In this document: piece by piece, positions 17,462 through 26,451 of the stretch | Layout: each line of letters begins with the position of its first letter | Numbering within the stretch: position 1 is the first letter of the stretch | DNA from: Bacteroidales bacterium | GTDB taxonomy: Bacteria; Bacteroidota; Bacteroidia; Bacteroidales; Muribaculaceae | Length of the DNA: 48,775 bases | NCBI GenBank assembly: GCA_029219425.1 | Contig: JAQXTJ010000160.1 | Span: 1-48,775 of the forward strand | Direction: 5' to 3' | Translations under genes and position numbers: made by a program | Notes under the pieces: model-generated | What the model was told of the DNA's origin: nothing | Database searches by the model: none | What the model saw: only the letters and a program-made list of their open reading frames with translations

Positions 17462-20400
17462 TCAGTGTCCCTGCTGTGCTGCATATTCCTTGGGCAGCAC
17501 TCCATATTGTTTCTGGAAGCATTTCGAAAAATACGACGGTGAGCTGAAGCCTACCATATAGCATATCTCCGTTATCGACTCATTGCCCGCCTTGAGAAGC
17601 TCGGCTGCTTTGCGCAGGCGCACGATGCGTATGTAGTCGTTGGGCGAAAGGTCGAGTATGCCCTTTATCTTCCGGTAGAAGCTCGAACGGCTCATGTTCA
17701 TGATGCCTATCACGCTGTCCATGTTGAACTCACTGTCGTGATAGTTCTCCATGATTATCTCGTTGAGGCGCCGCAAGAAGTCCTCATCCACCTTCGACAG
17801 CCCATTCTGCTGGCCCTCTGTGGGCAATATGGCCTGCTTGCTGAAGAGCTCGTGCAGCTTCTTGCGCGAGCGAAGCAGCGACTCCATCACAGCCAGCAGG
17901 TAGTCGATGGTGAAAGGCTTCTCTATATATGCGTCGGCTCCTGTCTCAAGTCCCTCTATCTTGTCCTTCTCATTGGTCTTCGCAGTGAGCAGTATCACGG
18001 GCAGGTGGCTGTAGCTGATGTCGGTCTTTACCCTGCGGCACAGCTCAAAGCCGTCCATCTCGGGCATCATCACATCGCTCACTATCACGTTCACTATGTT
18101 CTGCTCAAGCACCTTCAGCGCCTCCACGCCATTGGTGGCCCTCACCACCTTGTAGTGGCTCGCTATGAGCTGCCGCTCCACAAAGGTGAGCATCTCCTCA
18201 TTGTCCTCCACCACAAGCACGCAGGTGCCCGGATCGCCCTTTTGCAATATCTGGTCTATGGTGCTGCCGGTGGCAAGCGCCTTGTCCTCGGTGTCGGGCT
18301 TGGCATCGGCGGGAAGCCTAAGCTCAAATATGTTCTCCGTGTCGCTCTCCACTATGCGCAGGGTGCCATTGTGGAGCTGCGCAAGGCCAAGGGCGTAGGG
18401 CAGGCCTATGCCCGCGCCGGCACGGGCCTTCTTGTCGAGGCGCGAGAACGCCACAAACACCTCCGCACGCTTGTCGGGCGGAATCACATCGCCATCATTG
18501 CTCACAACCACGCTGAAGGTGCGGTCGGCCTCATTCTCGCGAAGCACCACATGGATGTAGCTCTCGCCATACTTGGTGGCATTGGTGAAGAGGTTGCTTA
18601 TTATCTTGGTGACGGCCTCCTTATCCACCACGGCATAGTAGTCGGTGGCGGGAACATCCACCGTCAGGCGCATATTGCGCGACTCTATTGTGGGCTGGAA
18701 GCGGCAATACACGCTCTCGAGTATGTGTGTGATGTTGCACCGCTCCTTCGATATCTGGAACTTCTTGCTCTCTATGCGGCGGAAGTCGAGCAGCTGGTTG
18801 ACGAGAAACAGCAGGCGGTCCACATTCAGGTTCATTATGTCGAGATTCTCCTTCACCGTGCCATTCACGTCCTTAAGGCTCTTCATCACACTCTCAAGTG
18901 GCGCCTTTATGAGCGACAGCGGAGTGCGTATCTCATGTGCCACATTGGTGAAGAACTCAAACTTGGCATCATACACCTCTCGCTCCTTCTCGCGCGTGAA
19001 GCGGTCTATGTGCTCCTGCGTCTTCCGCTGGTTGCGGCGGCGGAAGATGCCCATGGCATAGTAGATTGCCGCTATAGCCACAAGCAAATAAAGCACCTTC
19101 GCCCATATCGTGAGATAGAACGGCGGATGAACCACTATGCGCAGCCGGGTAATCGAGTCATCACCCTCATCATTGTCGTTAAAGGCCACAAGCTCAAGAG
19201 TGTAGTCGCCGCTGGGCAGGTTCTGGTAGGTGATGCGGCTGTAGCCCGACGGCTGGTACGACCATCCGCTCTCCATGCCTTTGAGCCTGTACTTGATGCG
19301 GTGCTTCGCCGGAGAGGCATAGCTGAGCGACACCACATTCACCGACACCGTGTTCTGGTCGTGCTCCAGGTCGATGCGGTCGGTGAACGTCATGCTCCGC
19401 TCAAGCGGCGAGCCTTCGCTTCCAGGCTCCACTCGGTTGTTGAATATCCACAAGTCCACTATCGTGGGCGATGGCAGCTTCGTTTCCATCTTGAAGTCCA
19501 TGGGGTTGAAGCGCACAAAGCCTTCCACACACCCAAAATAGAGATTGCCGCGCTTGTCGCGGTAGCCCGAGCTGTAGTTGAACTGGTTGCTCAGCAGGCC
19601 ATCGCTCTCGGTGTAGCAGTTCACCACTTGCCCGTCGGGGCTCAGGCTGTAGAGTCCGTTGTTGGTGGTCACCCAGTAGGTGCCACGCGTGTCCTCAAGC
19701 ATCCTGTAGGTCACCTGCTGCGGAAAGCGCTCGCTGTGCAGCTCTCGGCTAAAGGCGTCGCTCCGCGAATCGTAGCTGCACAATCCATTCTGCGTCAGCA
19801 CCCACACCGTGTGGTGGCTGTCCTCATACACCGAATAAACGTGGTTGCTTGGCAGGCTCAGGCCATCGCCTGCCTGATGATTGTATTTGCGCCATTTGGT
19901 ACGCTTGCCATCGGCCACATAGAGGCCACAGCTGTAGGTGGCCACCCACAGATTGCCCGATGTGTCCTCCATTATGTCGTAGATGAACACACCTTGAAGC
20001 TCTTCTATCGCCTCAAAACTGTCGGTGTGGCGGTCGTAGCGCTGCAACCCCGACATGGTGCCTATATACAGCTCTCCCGACCACGTCCTGTACACCTTGA
20101 AGATAAAGTTGCTGTTGATGCCCGAGTGGTCGCCGGGCTTATATTCGCGCAGAAGCCTGCCGCTGCCGCAATCGAGCACCTTCAGTCCCTGCGCGAAAGT
20201 GCCTACCCACATCTCATCGCCCACCTCGCAAAGTCCGTGCACGTTGCTGAAGCTTTCGCTCGCAGCTATATGCTCTGCCCTGCCGGTCGCAGGATTGAAG
20301 CGGTTAAGACCGTTGTCCTCAGTGCCTATCCACAGACGCCCCTGCCGATCCTCGCATATCTCCCTCACTCGCTGACCCGTGATGCACCCGGGCTGTCCGT

Positions 20401-21448
20401 TCTCGTAGTATTTCTCAAATCGCTCTGTGTAGTTCGGCAAATAATCCACTCCTCCAAAGTAGCTGCCAAGCCATATTCCGCCCTCGCGGTCCTTCGCTAT
20501 GGAGTAGATGGCATTGTCCGACAATGAATACTTGTCGAATATATTGTGGCGCAAGTGGCTGTAGGTGTGTGTGTTCATGTTATACACATACACGCCTGCC
20601 TCTCCGCATATCCACATCTCCACATCATTCACCAGCATGAAATCGCGCACCAGCGGTATGTGAAGCCCTGCTTCCTCCCCAAACATGCGCAGCACCTTTT
20701 TCGAGGCTGGATTCACAGCCACCAGGCCCAGCTTCTCCACGCCCAGGTAGAGCGTGCCGCGGCTCATCTTCATCTTTGTTATCACATTGTGGCCAAAAGG
20801 GTCGTTGCCCTGCTCGTCGGCAAACTTGTGAAACGTCTTCAAATCGTTGTCGGAGTACCACAGGCCGCCTCCAAACGAGCTCAGCCACACCTTACCCGAC
20901 TTCTCAAACACTATCGAATTAAACGACACCCTCCTGTTCTCCTCATTAAGAGGTATATTGTAGTAGCGAAGCTCCTTGGTGTGCTTGTTGTATCCAAATA
21001 TACCCTGCATCCCGGCAAGCAGCCATATTGTGCCTTTCTCGTCCTCCACAATGTCGGTCACAGCTCCCTTTATCGCTATCTTGTCCTTTGTCAGTGCATT
21101 GAGCACTGTCACGCACTCCGTCTCGGGGTCGTAGTACCCCACCCCACTGTCACTGCCTATCCATATCAGACCATCACGGTCCTCACACAAGTTGGTGATG
21201 TAGCTGAAGTCGAAGCCTCCCTCTTTACCATTCCTGAAGTGCTTCACATTCACGCCATCATAGCGGTTCAGCCCATCCTTTGTGCCAAACCACATAAACC
21301 CATTGCGGTCCTGTATTATGCATCTCACGTTGTTTTCCGTCAGTCCATCCGATATGCTCAGATGCCTGAAGTATGTGTGCTGGCTTTCCACGGATTCCGA
21401 TATCATGCAGCTGAGCAGGAGCAGCATCACTGCCCCCACCCTATGCAT
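17462..21448 (-). CDS. Hybrid two-component system sensor/regulator (HTCS) of the PUL
   Basis: The protein has 1328 residues from ATG 21448; two GTG codons 11 and 12 codons earlier are alternatives. In order it has a signal/TM helix (VGAVMLLLLSC), a periplasmic sensor of two-component-regulator propeller repeats (NGFMWFGTKDGLNRYDG, DGLIWIGSDSGVGYYD, GGIWLGSYFGGVDYL, GRLWIGTEDNGLNRF), a Y_Y_Y domain at about 690-770 and a TM helix at about 780-800. The cytoplasmic part has HisKA with His838 (VAHEIRTPLSLIKAPLE), an HATPase domain (NLFTNATKYGE, GAGIGLPYALG), a receiver with Asp1125 (VSDVMMPEMDG) and an AraC-type helix-turn-helix at the end (MSRSSFYRKIKG, GFSSPSYFSKCFQKQYG). It should sense a breakdown oligosaccharide in the periplasm and activate the surrounding PUL promoters. 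Confidence 0.96.
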   Translation of the reverse strand: MHRVGAVMLLLLSCMISESVESQHTYFRHLSISDGLTENNVRCIIQDRNGFMWFGTKDGLNRYDGVNVKHFRNGKEGGFDFSYITNLCEDRDGLIWIGSDSGVGYYDPETECVTVLNALTKDKIAIKGAVTDIVEDEKGTIWLLAGMQGIFGYNKHTKELRYYNIPLNEENRRVSFNSIVFEKSGKVWLSSFGGGLWYSDNDLKTFHKFADEQGNDPFGHNVITKMKMSRGTLYLGVEKLGLVAVNPASKKVLRMFGEEAGLHIPLVRDFMLVNDVEMWICGEAGVYVYNMNTHTYSHLRHNIFDKYSLSDNAIYSIAKDREGGIWLGSYFGGVDYLPNYTERFEKYYENGQPGCITGQRVREICEDRQGRLWIGTEDNGLNRFNPATGRAEHIAASESFSNVHGLCEVGDEMWVGTFAQGLKVLDCGSGRLLREYKPGDHSGINSNFIFKVYRTWSGELYIGTMSGLQRYDRHTDSFEAIEELQGVFIYDIMEDTSGNLWVATYSCGLYVADGKRTKWRKYNHQAGDGLSLPSNHVYSVYEDSHHTVWVLTQNGLCSYDSRSDAFSRELHSERFPQQVTYRMLEDTRGTYWVTTNNGLYSLSPDGQVVNCYTESDGLLSNQFNYSSGYRDKRGNLYFGCVEGFVRFNPMDFKMETKLPSPTIVDLWIFNNRVEPGSEGSPLERSMTFTDRIDLEHDQNTVSVNVVSLSYASPAKHRIKYRLKGMESGWSYQPSGYSRITYQNLPSGDYTLELVAFNDNDEGDDSITRLRIVVHPPFYLTIWAKVLYLLVAIAAIYYAMGIFRRRNQRKTQEHIDRFTREKEREVYDAKFEFFTNVAHEIRTPLSLIKAPLESVMKSLKDVNGTVKENLDIMNLNVDRLLFLVNQLLDFRRIESKKFQISKERCNITHILESVYCRFQPTIESRNMRLTVDVPATDYYAVVDKEAVTKIISNLFTNATKYGESYIHVVLRENEADRTFSVVVSNDGDVIPPDKRAEVFVAFSRLDKKARAGAGIGLPYALGLAQLHNGTLRIVESDTENIFELRLPADAKPDTEDKALATGSTIDQILQKGDPGTCVLVVEDNEEMLTFVERQLIASHYKVVRATNGVEALKVLEQNIVNVIVSDVMMPEMDGFELCRRVKTDISYSHLPVILLTAKTNEKDKIEGLETGADAYIEKPFTIDYLLAVMESLLRSRKKLHELFSKQAILPTEGQQNGLSKVDEDFLRRLNEIIMENYHDSEFNMDSVIGIMNMSRSSFYRKIKGILDLSPNDYIRIVRLRKAAELLKAGNESITEICYMVGFSSPSYFSKCFQKQYGVLPKEYAAQQGH

Positions 21449-21619
21449 GCACAATAGTTGTGTTCTCAATTCTCGATTCACCACAAATCTCTATATAATA
21501 TTTACTAACTGGTATTTTTTTCTATGTATTAGGCAACTTCTAATCCCCGTCCCCGGTTCTTGCCCCCGGCACATTCTGTTTTCTTGCTGCACAATTTGCC
21601 CGTCAGGCACTCCACGGCA

Positions 21620-22747
21620 CTAATAGGCAATCTCCTGCTCTATGGTTGTGGGGCCATCCACCGTGAGGCGGCCTGCCTCATCTATCACCACCTTGTTCAT
21701 CATCACCACGCGCTCTCCCGGGTTGCTCGAGAGGCGGCCATGATACACGCAGTAGCGCTCTCCGCCCGGCATGGTGATAACCATATTGTGACCCGTGCCC
21801 ATCACTGTGCCTCCCTTGGTGATGTTCTCCTGCAACACAGGGTTGTTGTCGGCCTTGGTGAAGGGGCCAAGTGGCTCGGTCGAGGTGGCATAGCCCACTG
21901 CATAATGCGCACCTTGATAGCAGTTGGCACTGTACATTATATAGAACTTGTCGCCCTCCTTGAAGATGTAGGAGCCTTCGGTCCAGCGACGTCCCACCTC
22001 CTTGTGAGTCACTGAGCGGCTCTCCCACTCTGCCTGGCGGTCGTCGAGCTTGGTGGGCGGCGCAAGCAGCAGCACAGGCTCACCTATCACGCCCGAGAAA
22101 TCTGGCTTCATCTCCACGCCATACACCCAGCTCTCCTCTATGCTGTCATAGTCGCCTGCCTCGCGTGCCTTGTCGGCAATTTCACTCTCCACGGCATGCT
22201 TGTAGCAGCAACGCGAGAAATAGAGATAGGTGCGGCCTGTGGCGTCATCGAAATACACATTGGCATCAATCACCGGATATGGAGGATTGAAGATAGGGCG
22301 GTCGTAGAGGTCGGTGAAGGGGCCGCTTGCCGAGTCGGCAACTGCCACGCCGAGCTTAAAGTTCTCACCCTCGTTGGTGGGATTCTCACGGTAGTTGGCA
22401 CTATAGAACATATAGAACTTGCCATTTCGCTCATACACCTCGGGAGCCCAGAAGCAGTCCACATTCCACTGCTCCGGCTGTCCACCCTTATACACCTGAC
22501 CGCAGCTCTCCCAGCGCTTCAGGTCGGTCGAGACGTAAGCCTCAAAGCCATCGGCGAGCGATGTGCCATACATATAATAGCGCCCGTCGCTCGCATGGAG
22601 CAGGAAGGGGTCGCCAAATTTCAGCGGAAGTGGATTAGTGATGGTTGTGACCTTGGCGGCCTCTGCTCCGCCATTTCCCTTGCACGATGCAACCGCAAGT
22701 GTGCCCGCGAGGGCTATTGTCACTGCAATGATGTTTTTTAGTTTCAT
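21620..22747 (-). CDS. GH43-family glycosidase, lipoprotein (arabinan/arabinoside type)
   Basis: The protein has 375 residues from ATG 22747 with a lipobox (TLAVASC, Cys22). The five-bladed propeller keeps the GH43 catalytic set: Asp46 in GDPFLL (base), Asp161 in VIDANVYFDD (pKa modulator) and Glu257 in RWTEGSYIFKEG (acid). Further blade motifs are FWAPEVYERNGKFYMFYS and GTGHNMV with YHGR near the end. Contrast with the lipoprotein encoded at 11038-12174, where these residues are lost. GH43 enzymes act mainly on alpha-L-arabinofuranosides and beta-xylosides; with GH93-like enzymes nearby, an arabinan target is favoured. The gene lies 171 bases upstream of the regulator gene with its own promoter box at 22867-22874. 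Confidence 0.92.
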   Translation of the reverse strand: MKLKNIIAVTIALAGTLAVASCKGNGGAEAAKVTTITNPLPLKFGDPFLLHASDGRYYMYGTSLADGFEAYVSTDLKRWESCGQVYKGGQPEQWNVDCFWAPEVYERNGKFYMFYSANYRENPTNEGENFKLGVAVADSASGPFTDLYDRPIFNPPYPVIDANVYFDDATGRTYLYFSRCCYKHAVESEIADKAREAGDYDSIEESWVYGVEMKPDFSGVIGEPVLLLAPPTKLDDRQAEWESRSVTHKEVGRRWTEGSYIFKEGDKFYIMYSANCYQGAHYAVGYATSTEPLGPFTKADNNPVLQENITKGGTVMGTGHNMVITMPGGERYCVYHGRLSSNPGERVVMMNKVVIDEAGRLTVDGPTTIEQEIAY

Positions 22748-22866
22748 AACCAATGATTTTTTCTCTTTTATTAGAAATGTTTTTATTGTTGAATTTTGTT
22801 GGATTTTCGTGGTCTAAGGCTTCTGTTTCCTTTTCTTTTGGTTAAATCAGCCTGTTTCAGCTTCCG

Positions 22867-22874
22867 CAAAAGTA
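22867..22874 (-). promoter_or_regulatory. -7 box upstream of the GH43 gene
   Basis: TACTTTTG on the minus strand matches TAnnTTTG and lies about 120 bases before the ATG. The -33 region lacks a clear TTTG. The sequence GAGATG stands 7 bases upstream of the box. Confidence 0.4.
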
Positions 22875-23045
22875 TTAAAATCATCTCACACGGCATAGAA
22901 TTTTTGTTCCATTATCCAAAAAAATTCTCCCAACGCCCTTAAAATCACAAAATTCATCCACACAACCAGGGTCAACAAGCCCAAAACGTGCCAGCCGCAT
23001 CTCACCTCACCCCACAGGCATTGCAGCCACCCCGGAAAAAGACAA

Positions 23046-23087
23046 CATTGGGGCTGCCGGGCAACTGAGTGCCGGGCAGCCCCAATG
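23046..23087 (-). terminator. Rho-independent terminator of the MFS transporter gene
   Basis: The arms CATTGGGGCTGCC (23046-23058) and GGCAGCCCCAATG (23075-23087) form a perfect 13-bp stem with a 16-base loop, 26 bases past the stop. The minus strand continues TTGTCTTTTTCC. Confidence 0.85.
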
Positions 23088-23113
23088 CTGTGTGGCAGGC
23101 GTGTTCTTCTCAA

Positions 23114-24457
23114 TTAGCTGCGCTCCTTTATCAGAGCCACGGCGGCTGCTCCTGCAAGTAGGAAGATGCCTGCAAGCACCAGCATATCCACCTCGGGAGC
23201 TATGCCGCCCTCGGGAGTGAGTGCCTTGAGGATAGGTCCGCCAAGCACTGCGGCCACAATCTGCGGCAGGCAGATGGTGCAATTGAAGAGGCCAAGCAGC
23301 GTGCCCATCTTGGGATGTCCTTGCAGGGCATTGGTGAAGAGCGTGAATGGCAAGGCAAGCATTCCTGCCCACGCTGCGCCTATCAGCAAGAAGCTGCCCC
23401 ATAGCACAAATTGGTTATGCACCCAGAATATCGAGATGAAGCCCACTCCTCCCACAAGCAGACTCACCACGTATGCGAGCTTGTAGCTCTTGAATTGCGG
23501 TATAATCATTGCCCAGAGTATCGAGCCCACTGCCTGCACGGCAAACACCACTCCCACCCAGTTGGCGGCCTCCTGATAGCCGGCACTCGCCACGTCGGTG
23601 GTGCCCCAGCACTGCGATGCTATGGCTCCGGGTGTATAGGTCCACATATACATGAATGCTGCCCAGCAGAAGAATTGCACAAGGCCTATGGAAATGAACG
23701 TGTAGGGAATGCTCACTTTCTTCGCCGGCTTGTCGGCCACCGCGCTTCCGGCATCGGCATCTTCCTCAGTGCCAAATTGCTTCATCTCCTCGGGCGAATA
23801 TTCCTTCACATTCACAGTGGTGTAGATTACACACAGAATAAGGATGGCAGCGCCAATATAGAAAGAGTAAATCACCGAATTGGGAATCACGCCCTCGGGT
23901 GCCACATTCTGCACCCCAAAGAAAGTGAATATGTAGGGAAAAAGGTAGCCAACAAGCGATCCGGCATTGCAGAGAAACGACTGTATGCTGTAAGCAAGGC
24001 CTTTCTGCTTCACGTTCACCATGTCGCCCACCATCATCTTGAATGGCTGCATCGCAATGTTGATCGAAGTGTCGAGAAACATCAGCGACATCAGTCCGAA
24101 GAGCATCGTGCCCGTAAGCCCCCACATCACCACCTGTGTGGTGAGGCCGAGCGATCCTGCATTGGGCAGCATTAGCATCACTGCCACAGCCACTATGGCA
24201 CCAACAAAAAGATAAGGAATACGCCGGCCAAAGCGGCACCAGGTCTTGTCCGAGAGCAGACCGATGATTGGTTGCACAATCATTCCCATCAGCGGCGGAA
24301 GAATCCAGAAAAACGACAGTTGGTGAGGGTCGGCACCAAGAGTGGCGAATATTCGGCTGATATTCGCACTTTGTAAAGCATAGGCAATTTGTACGCCGAA
24401 GAATCCGAAACTAAGATTCCATAGTTTCCAGAAACTCAAGTCAGGTTTTGTTCTCAT
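23114..24457 (-). CDS. MFS sugar transporter, SLC45/GPH-like
   Basis: The protein has 447 residues from ATG 24457. An in-frame ATG at 24502 would add a Lys/His/Gln-rich tail; the shorter start gives the family-typical N-terminus MRTKPDLSFWKLWNLSFGFFG. About 12 membrane helices are visible. Motifs such as PLMGMIVQPIIGLLSDKTW, RFGRRIPYLFVGA and DTSINIAMQPFKMMVGD match SLC45-like sucrose/maltose permeases found in Bacteroidetes PULs. It likely moves a released mono- or disaccharide across the inner membrane, completing the import route begun by SusCD. It is the first PUL gene in transcription order, with a box at 24634-24641 and a strong terminator after it. Confidence 0.88.
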   Translation of the reverse strand: MRTKPDLSFWKLWNLSFGFFGVQIAYALQSANISRIFATLGADPHQLSFFWILPPLMGMIVQPIIGLLSDKTWCRFGRRIPYLFVGAIVAVAVMLMLPNAGSLGLTTQVVMWGLTGTMLFGLMSLMFLDTSINIAMQPFKMMVGDMVNVKQKGLAYSIQSFLCNAGSLVGYLFPYIFTFFGVQNVAPEGVIPNSVIYSFYIGAAILILCVIYTTVNVKEYSPEEMKQFGTEEDADAGSAVADKPAKKVSIPYTFISIGLVQFFCWAAFMYMWTYTPGAIASQCWGTTDVASAGYQEAANWVGVVFAVQAVGSILWAMIIPQFKSYKLAYVVSLLVGGVGFISIFWVHNQFVLWGSFLLIGAAWAGMLALPFTLFTNALQGHPKMGTLLGLFNCTICLPQIVAAVLGGPILKALTPEGGIAPEVDMLVLAGIFLLAGAAAVALIKERS

Positions 24458-24633
24458 GTAGTATAATAACTGTTGTTGTTGTTTATGTTTATGTTTCTTC
24501 ATCTTGGGTTAAGAAAAAGAGCCATATAAGTCGGGGTAAACCTACTGACGCCTTATCTCGAAAAAGCAGTGAATCATCGGCCCCACAAAGCGATAACAGC
24601 AACGACCGCTCCGGGCTAAATCTTTTCATCGTG

Positions 24634-24641
24634 CAAAAATA
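24634..24641 (-). promoter_or_regulatory. -7 box upstream of the MFS transporter gene
   Basis: Minus-strand TATTTTTG followed by C, preceded by AAATTTTTAC. It resembles the boxes at 28586-28593 and 32289-32296, and no clear -33 box is seen at standard spacing. Confidence 0.45.
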
Positions 24642-24692
24642 GTAAAAATTTGTGCAAATCGAAAACAAAGTGCCAAAAATTTTCATCTTTGC

Positions 24693-24756
24693 CGGAGGGT
24701 GTGTCCCAATCACGGTAGGACTACAACCCGGCTTTGCGACACACCCAGTACCTCCG
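24693..24756. other. Imperfect long hairpin downstream of kdsA
   Basis: The arms GGGTGTGTC (24697-24705) and GACACACCC (24738-24746) pair perfectly over a 32-base loop. Outside them CGGA and TCCG can also pair after a bulge. It starts 46 bases past the kdsA stop. There is no T run directly after it on either strand, so it is not a standard terminator. Confidence 0.5.
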
Positions 24757-24802
24757 TATTACCATCACATAATCAGGCAGTTACAAAAACGCGCGCCACA
24801 CA

Positions 24803-25615
24803 TCACAGCGAGCGCACGGCCATTCGCAATGTGGAGAGGCGCTCAAGCAGGCCTTCCATGAGGTCGAGGCGAAGCATATTGGCACCGTCGCTCTTTGCCA
24901 CTGCGGGATTCTGGTGAGTTTCCATGAAGAGACCGTCGGCTCCCACGGCTATTGCCGCACGAGCCATAGGCTCGATGAGATGTGGCAGTCCACCTGTCAC
25001 ACCCTTCGACTGGTTGGGCTGTTGCAGTGAGTGGGTCACATCGAGAATCACCGGGCAGCCATTCTTCTGCATCTCAGGTATTCCGCGGAAATCCACCACT
25101 AAGTCCTGATAGCCAAAGGTGGTGCCACGCTCCGTGATGGCCACGTCGTCATTGCCCGCGTCGCGCACCTTCTGCACGGCAAAAGCCATGGCCTCCGGCG
25201 AGAGAAACTGTCCCTTCTTTATGTTCACCATCTTGCCGGTGCGCGCTGCTGCCACAAGCAAGTCGGTCTGTCGGCACAAGAAAGCCGGAATCTGTAGCAC
25301 ATCCACATATTGCGCTGCAATGGCAGCCTCCTCGGCGGTGTGAATGTCGGTAACCACAGGGATGCCATAGGTGTCGCGCACCTTGCGCAGAATCTCGAGC
25401 GCGGCAATATCGCCAATGCCTGTGAATGAGTCGATTCGCGAGCGGTTGGCCTTGCGGTAACTGCCCTTAAACACGTATGGGATATTCAGCCTATCTGTAA
25501 TCTCCTTCACCTTTCCGGCAATCTCAAGAGCCATATCCTCACCCTCAATCACACAAGGGCCGGCAAGCAGGAAAAAATTGCCCGTAGGCGACGATTTAAG
25601 AAAATCTTGTATCAT
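24803..25615 (-). CDS. kdsA: 3-deoxy-8-phosphooctulonate synthase (KDO-8-P synthase)
   Basis: The protein has 270 residues, the usual length. It condenses phosphoenolpyruvate with arabinose-5-phosphate to KDO-8-phosphate in the cytoplasm, the first committed step of the lipid A inner-core sugar. Signatures: LLAGPCVIEGEDMALEIA, YVFKGSYRKANRSRIDSF, GIPVVTDIHTAEEA, DVLQIPAFLCRQTDLLVAAA, NIKKGQFLSPEAM, TERGTTFGYQDLVVDFR and HSLQQPNQSKGVTGG. It follows rsmE by 53 bases, a spacer made almost wholly of 7-bp repeats. Confidence 0.97.
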   Translation of the reverse strand: MIQDFLKSSPTGNFFLLAGPCVIEGEDMALEIAGKVKEITDRLNIPYVFKGSYRKANRSRIDSFTGIGDIAALEILRKVRDTYGIPVVTDIHTAEEAAIAAQYVDVLQIPAFLCRQTDLLVAAARTGKMVNIKKGQFLSPEAMAFAVQKVRDAGNDDVAITERGTTFGYQDLVVDFRGIPEMQKNGCPVILDVTHSLQQPNQSKGVTGGLPHLIEPMARAAIAVGADGLFMETHQNPAVAKSDGANMLRLDLMEGLLERLSTLRMAVRSL

Positions 25616-25629
25616 AAAAAAATTTAGAG

Positions 25630-25678
25630 AGTTAAAAGTTCAAAGTTAAACATCAAACAGCCCACAGCTCAAAGCCCT
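25630..25678. repeat. Seven tandem 7-bp units between rsmE and kdsA
   Basis: Plus-strand units: AGTTAAA, AGTTCAA, AGTTAAA, CATCAAA, CAGCCCA, CAGCTCA, AAGCCCT. The array runs across the rsmE stop codon (25669-25671). The period of 7 is kept while the unit sequence drifts. Confidence 0.75.
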
Positions 25679-26379
25679 TTCTGCCGCAGGGCGTGAACCG
25701 TTGCCACGGCAAACATTGCCGCCGTTTCCGTGCGCAACCGACTGTCGCCAAGCGAGATTGGCGCAAACCCGGCCGCAAGAGCAGCCTCTATCTCCTCGGG
25801 GCAGAAGTCGCCCTCGGGGCCAATCATTATCATCACATCGCTGTCGGTGGCAAGCTCCTTGGCCAATAGAAGGCGCGGAATAGCCTTGTCGCAATAGGCA
25901 ATGTAGCGACGGCCGGCAAATGGGGCGCTAATCACCTCCATCACCGGAGTCATCTCATCGAGCTGCGGCAGCGTGGCCTTGAGCGACTGCTTCATGGCCG
26001 ACACGAGTATCTTCTCTATGCGGGCCGTCTTCAGCTCCTTACGCTCAGAGTAGCGGCAGCGCAGCGGGATAATGCGGTCTATTCCCATCTCGGTCACTTT
26101 CTCGGCAAGCCACTCCATGCGGTCGAGATTCTTGGTGGGAGCCACCGCAAGCACTATCCGGTGCCCCCAGTGAGGCACTTGCTGCTCTCGGCTCACTATC
26201 TCCACGGCGCAGTGCTTGCTGTGGGCCATAGTGATGCGGCAAAGGAAAAGACCGCCCTTGCCATCTACCACCTCCAGCTCATCGCCCACTCCCATGCGCA
26301 GCACGCGCACAGCGTGTCCCGATTCCTCCTCGGGCAGCTGCAATGTGGCTTCAATATCGGGTGCAAAAAATCGGTGCAT
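25669..26379 (-). CDS. rsmE: 16S rRNA m3U1498 methyltransferase
   Basis: The protein has 236 residues, normal for the family. RsmE methylates N3 of U1498 in 16S rRNA using S-adenosylmethionine. Seen are the N-terminal PUA-like part (MHRFFAPD, HAVRVLRMGVGDELEVVDGKG) and the SPOUT knot with LAVAPTKNLDRMEWLAEKVTE, SERKELKTARIEKILVSAMKQS, MIMIGPEGDFCPEEIEAAL and ISLGDSRLRTETAA. The Gly-Pro-Glu-Gly and SLGxxxLRxETA motifs form the SAM site. It lies between the MFS gene and kdsA, all on one strand with short spacers, as a likely operon. Confidence 0.96.
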   Translation of the reverse strand: MHRFFAPDIEATLQLPEEESGHAVRVLRMGVGDELEVVDGKGGLFLCRITMAHSKHCAVEIVSREQQVPHWGHRIVLAVAPTKNLDRMEWLAEKVTEMGIDRIIPLRCRYSERKELKTARIEKILVSAMKQSLKATLPQLDEMTPVMEVISAPFAGRRYIAYCDKAIPRLLLAKELATDSDVMIMIGPEGDFCPEEIEAALAAGFAPISLGDSRLRTETAAMFAVATVHALRQKGL

Positions 26380-26451
26380 AATTCAAAGTATTTTCTGTTT
26401 CACGTAGAGCATAAGTCAAAGCCGGCAGTTCAGGCTTTACCATGCTCTCCA

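Larger units (their letters stand above)
22748..23113. other. Spacer with a promoter box and a strong terminator
   Basis: These 366 bases hold the MFS gene terminator (23046-23087) and the GH43 gene promoter box (22867-22874). I see no gene here. Confidence 0.7.
24458..24802. other. 345-base spacer between kdsA and the MFS gene
   Basis: It holds the MFS promoter box (24634-24641) and an imperfect long hairpin (24693-24756) that could end kdsA transcripts. No gene is supported. Confidence 0.6.

Noticed and set aside
17250..17561. Short plus-strand frame in the regulator-susC spacer
   Set aside because: It includes the (TG)8 run and overlaps the end of the regulator gene; it has no start signal or protein family.
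17738..20527. Plus-strand open frame of 929 codons opposite the hybrid regulator gene
   Set aside because: The minus strand encodes all HTCS domains in order; the antisense frame has no motif.
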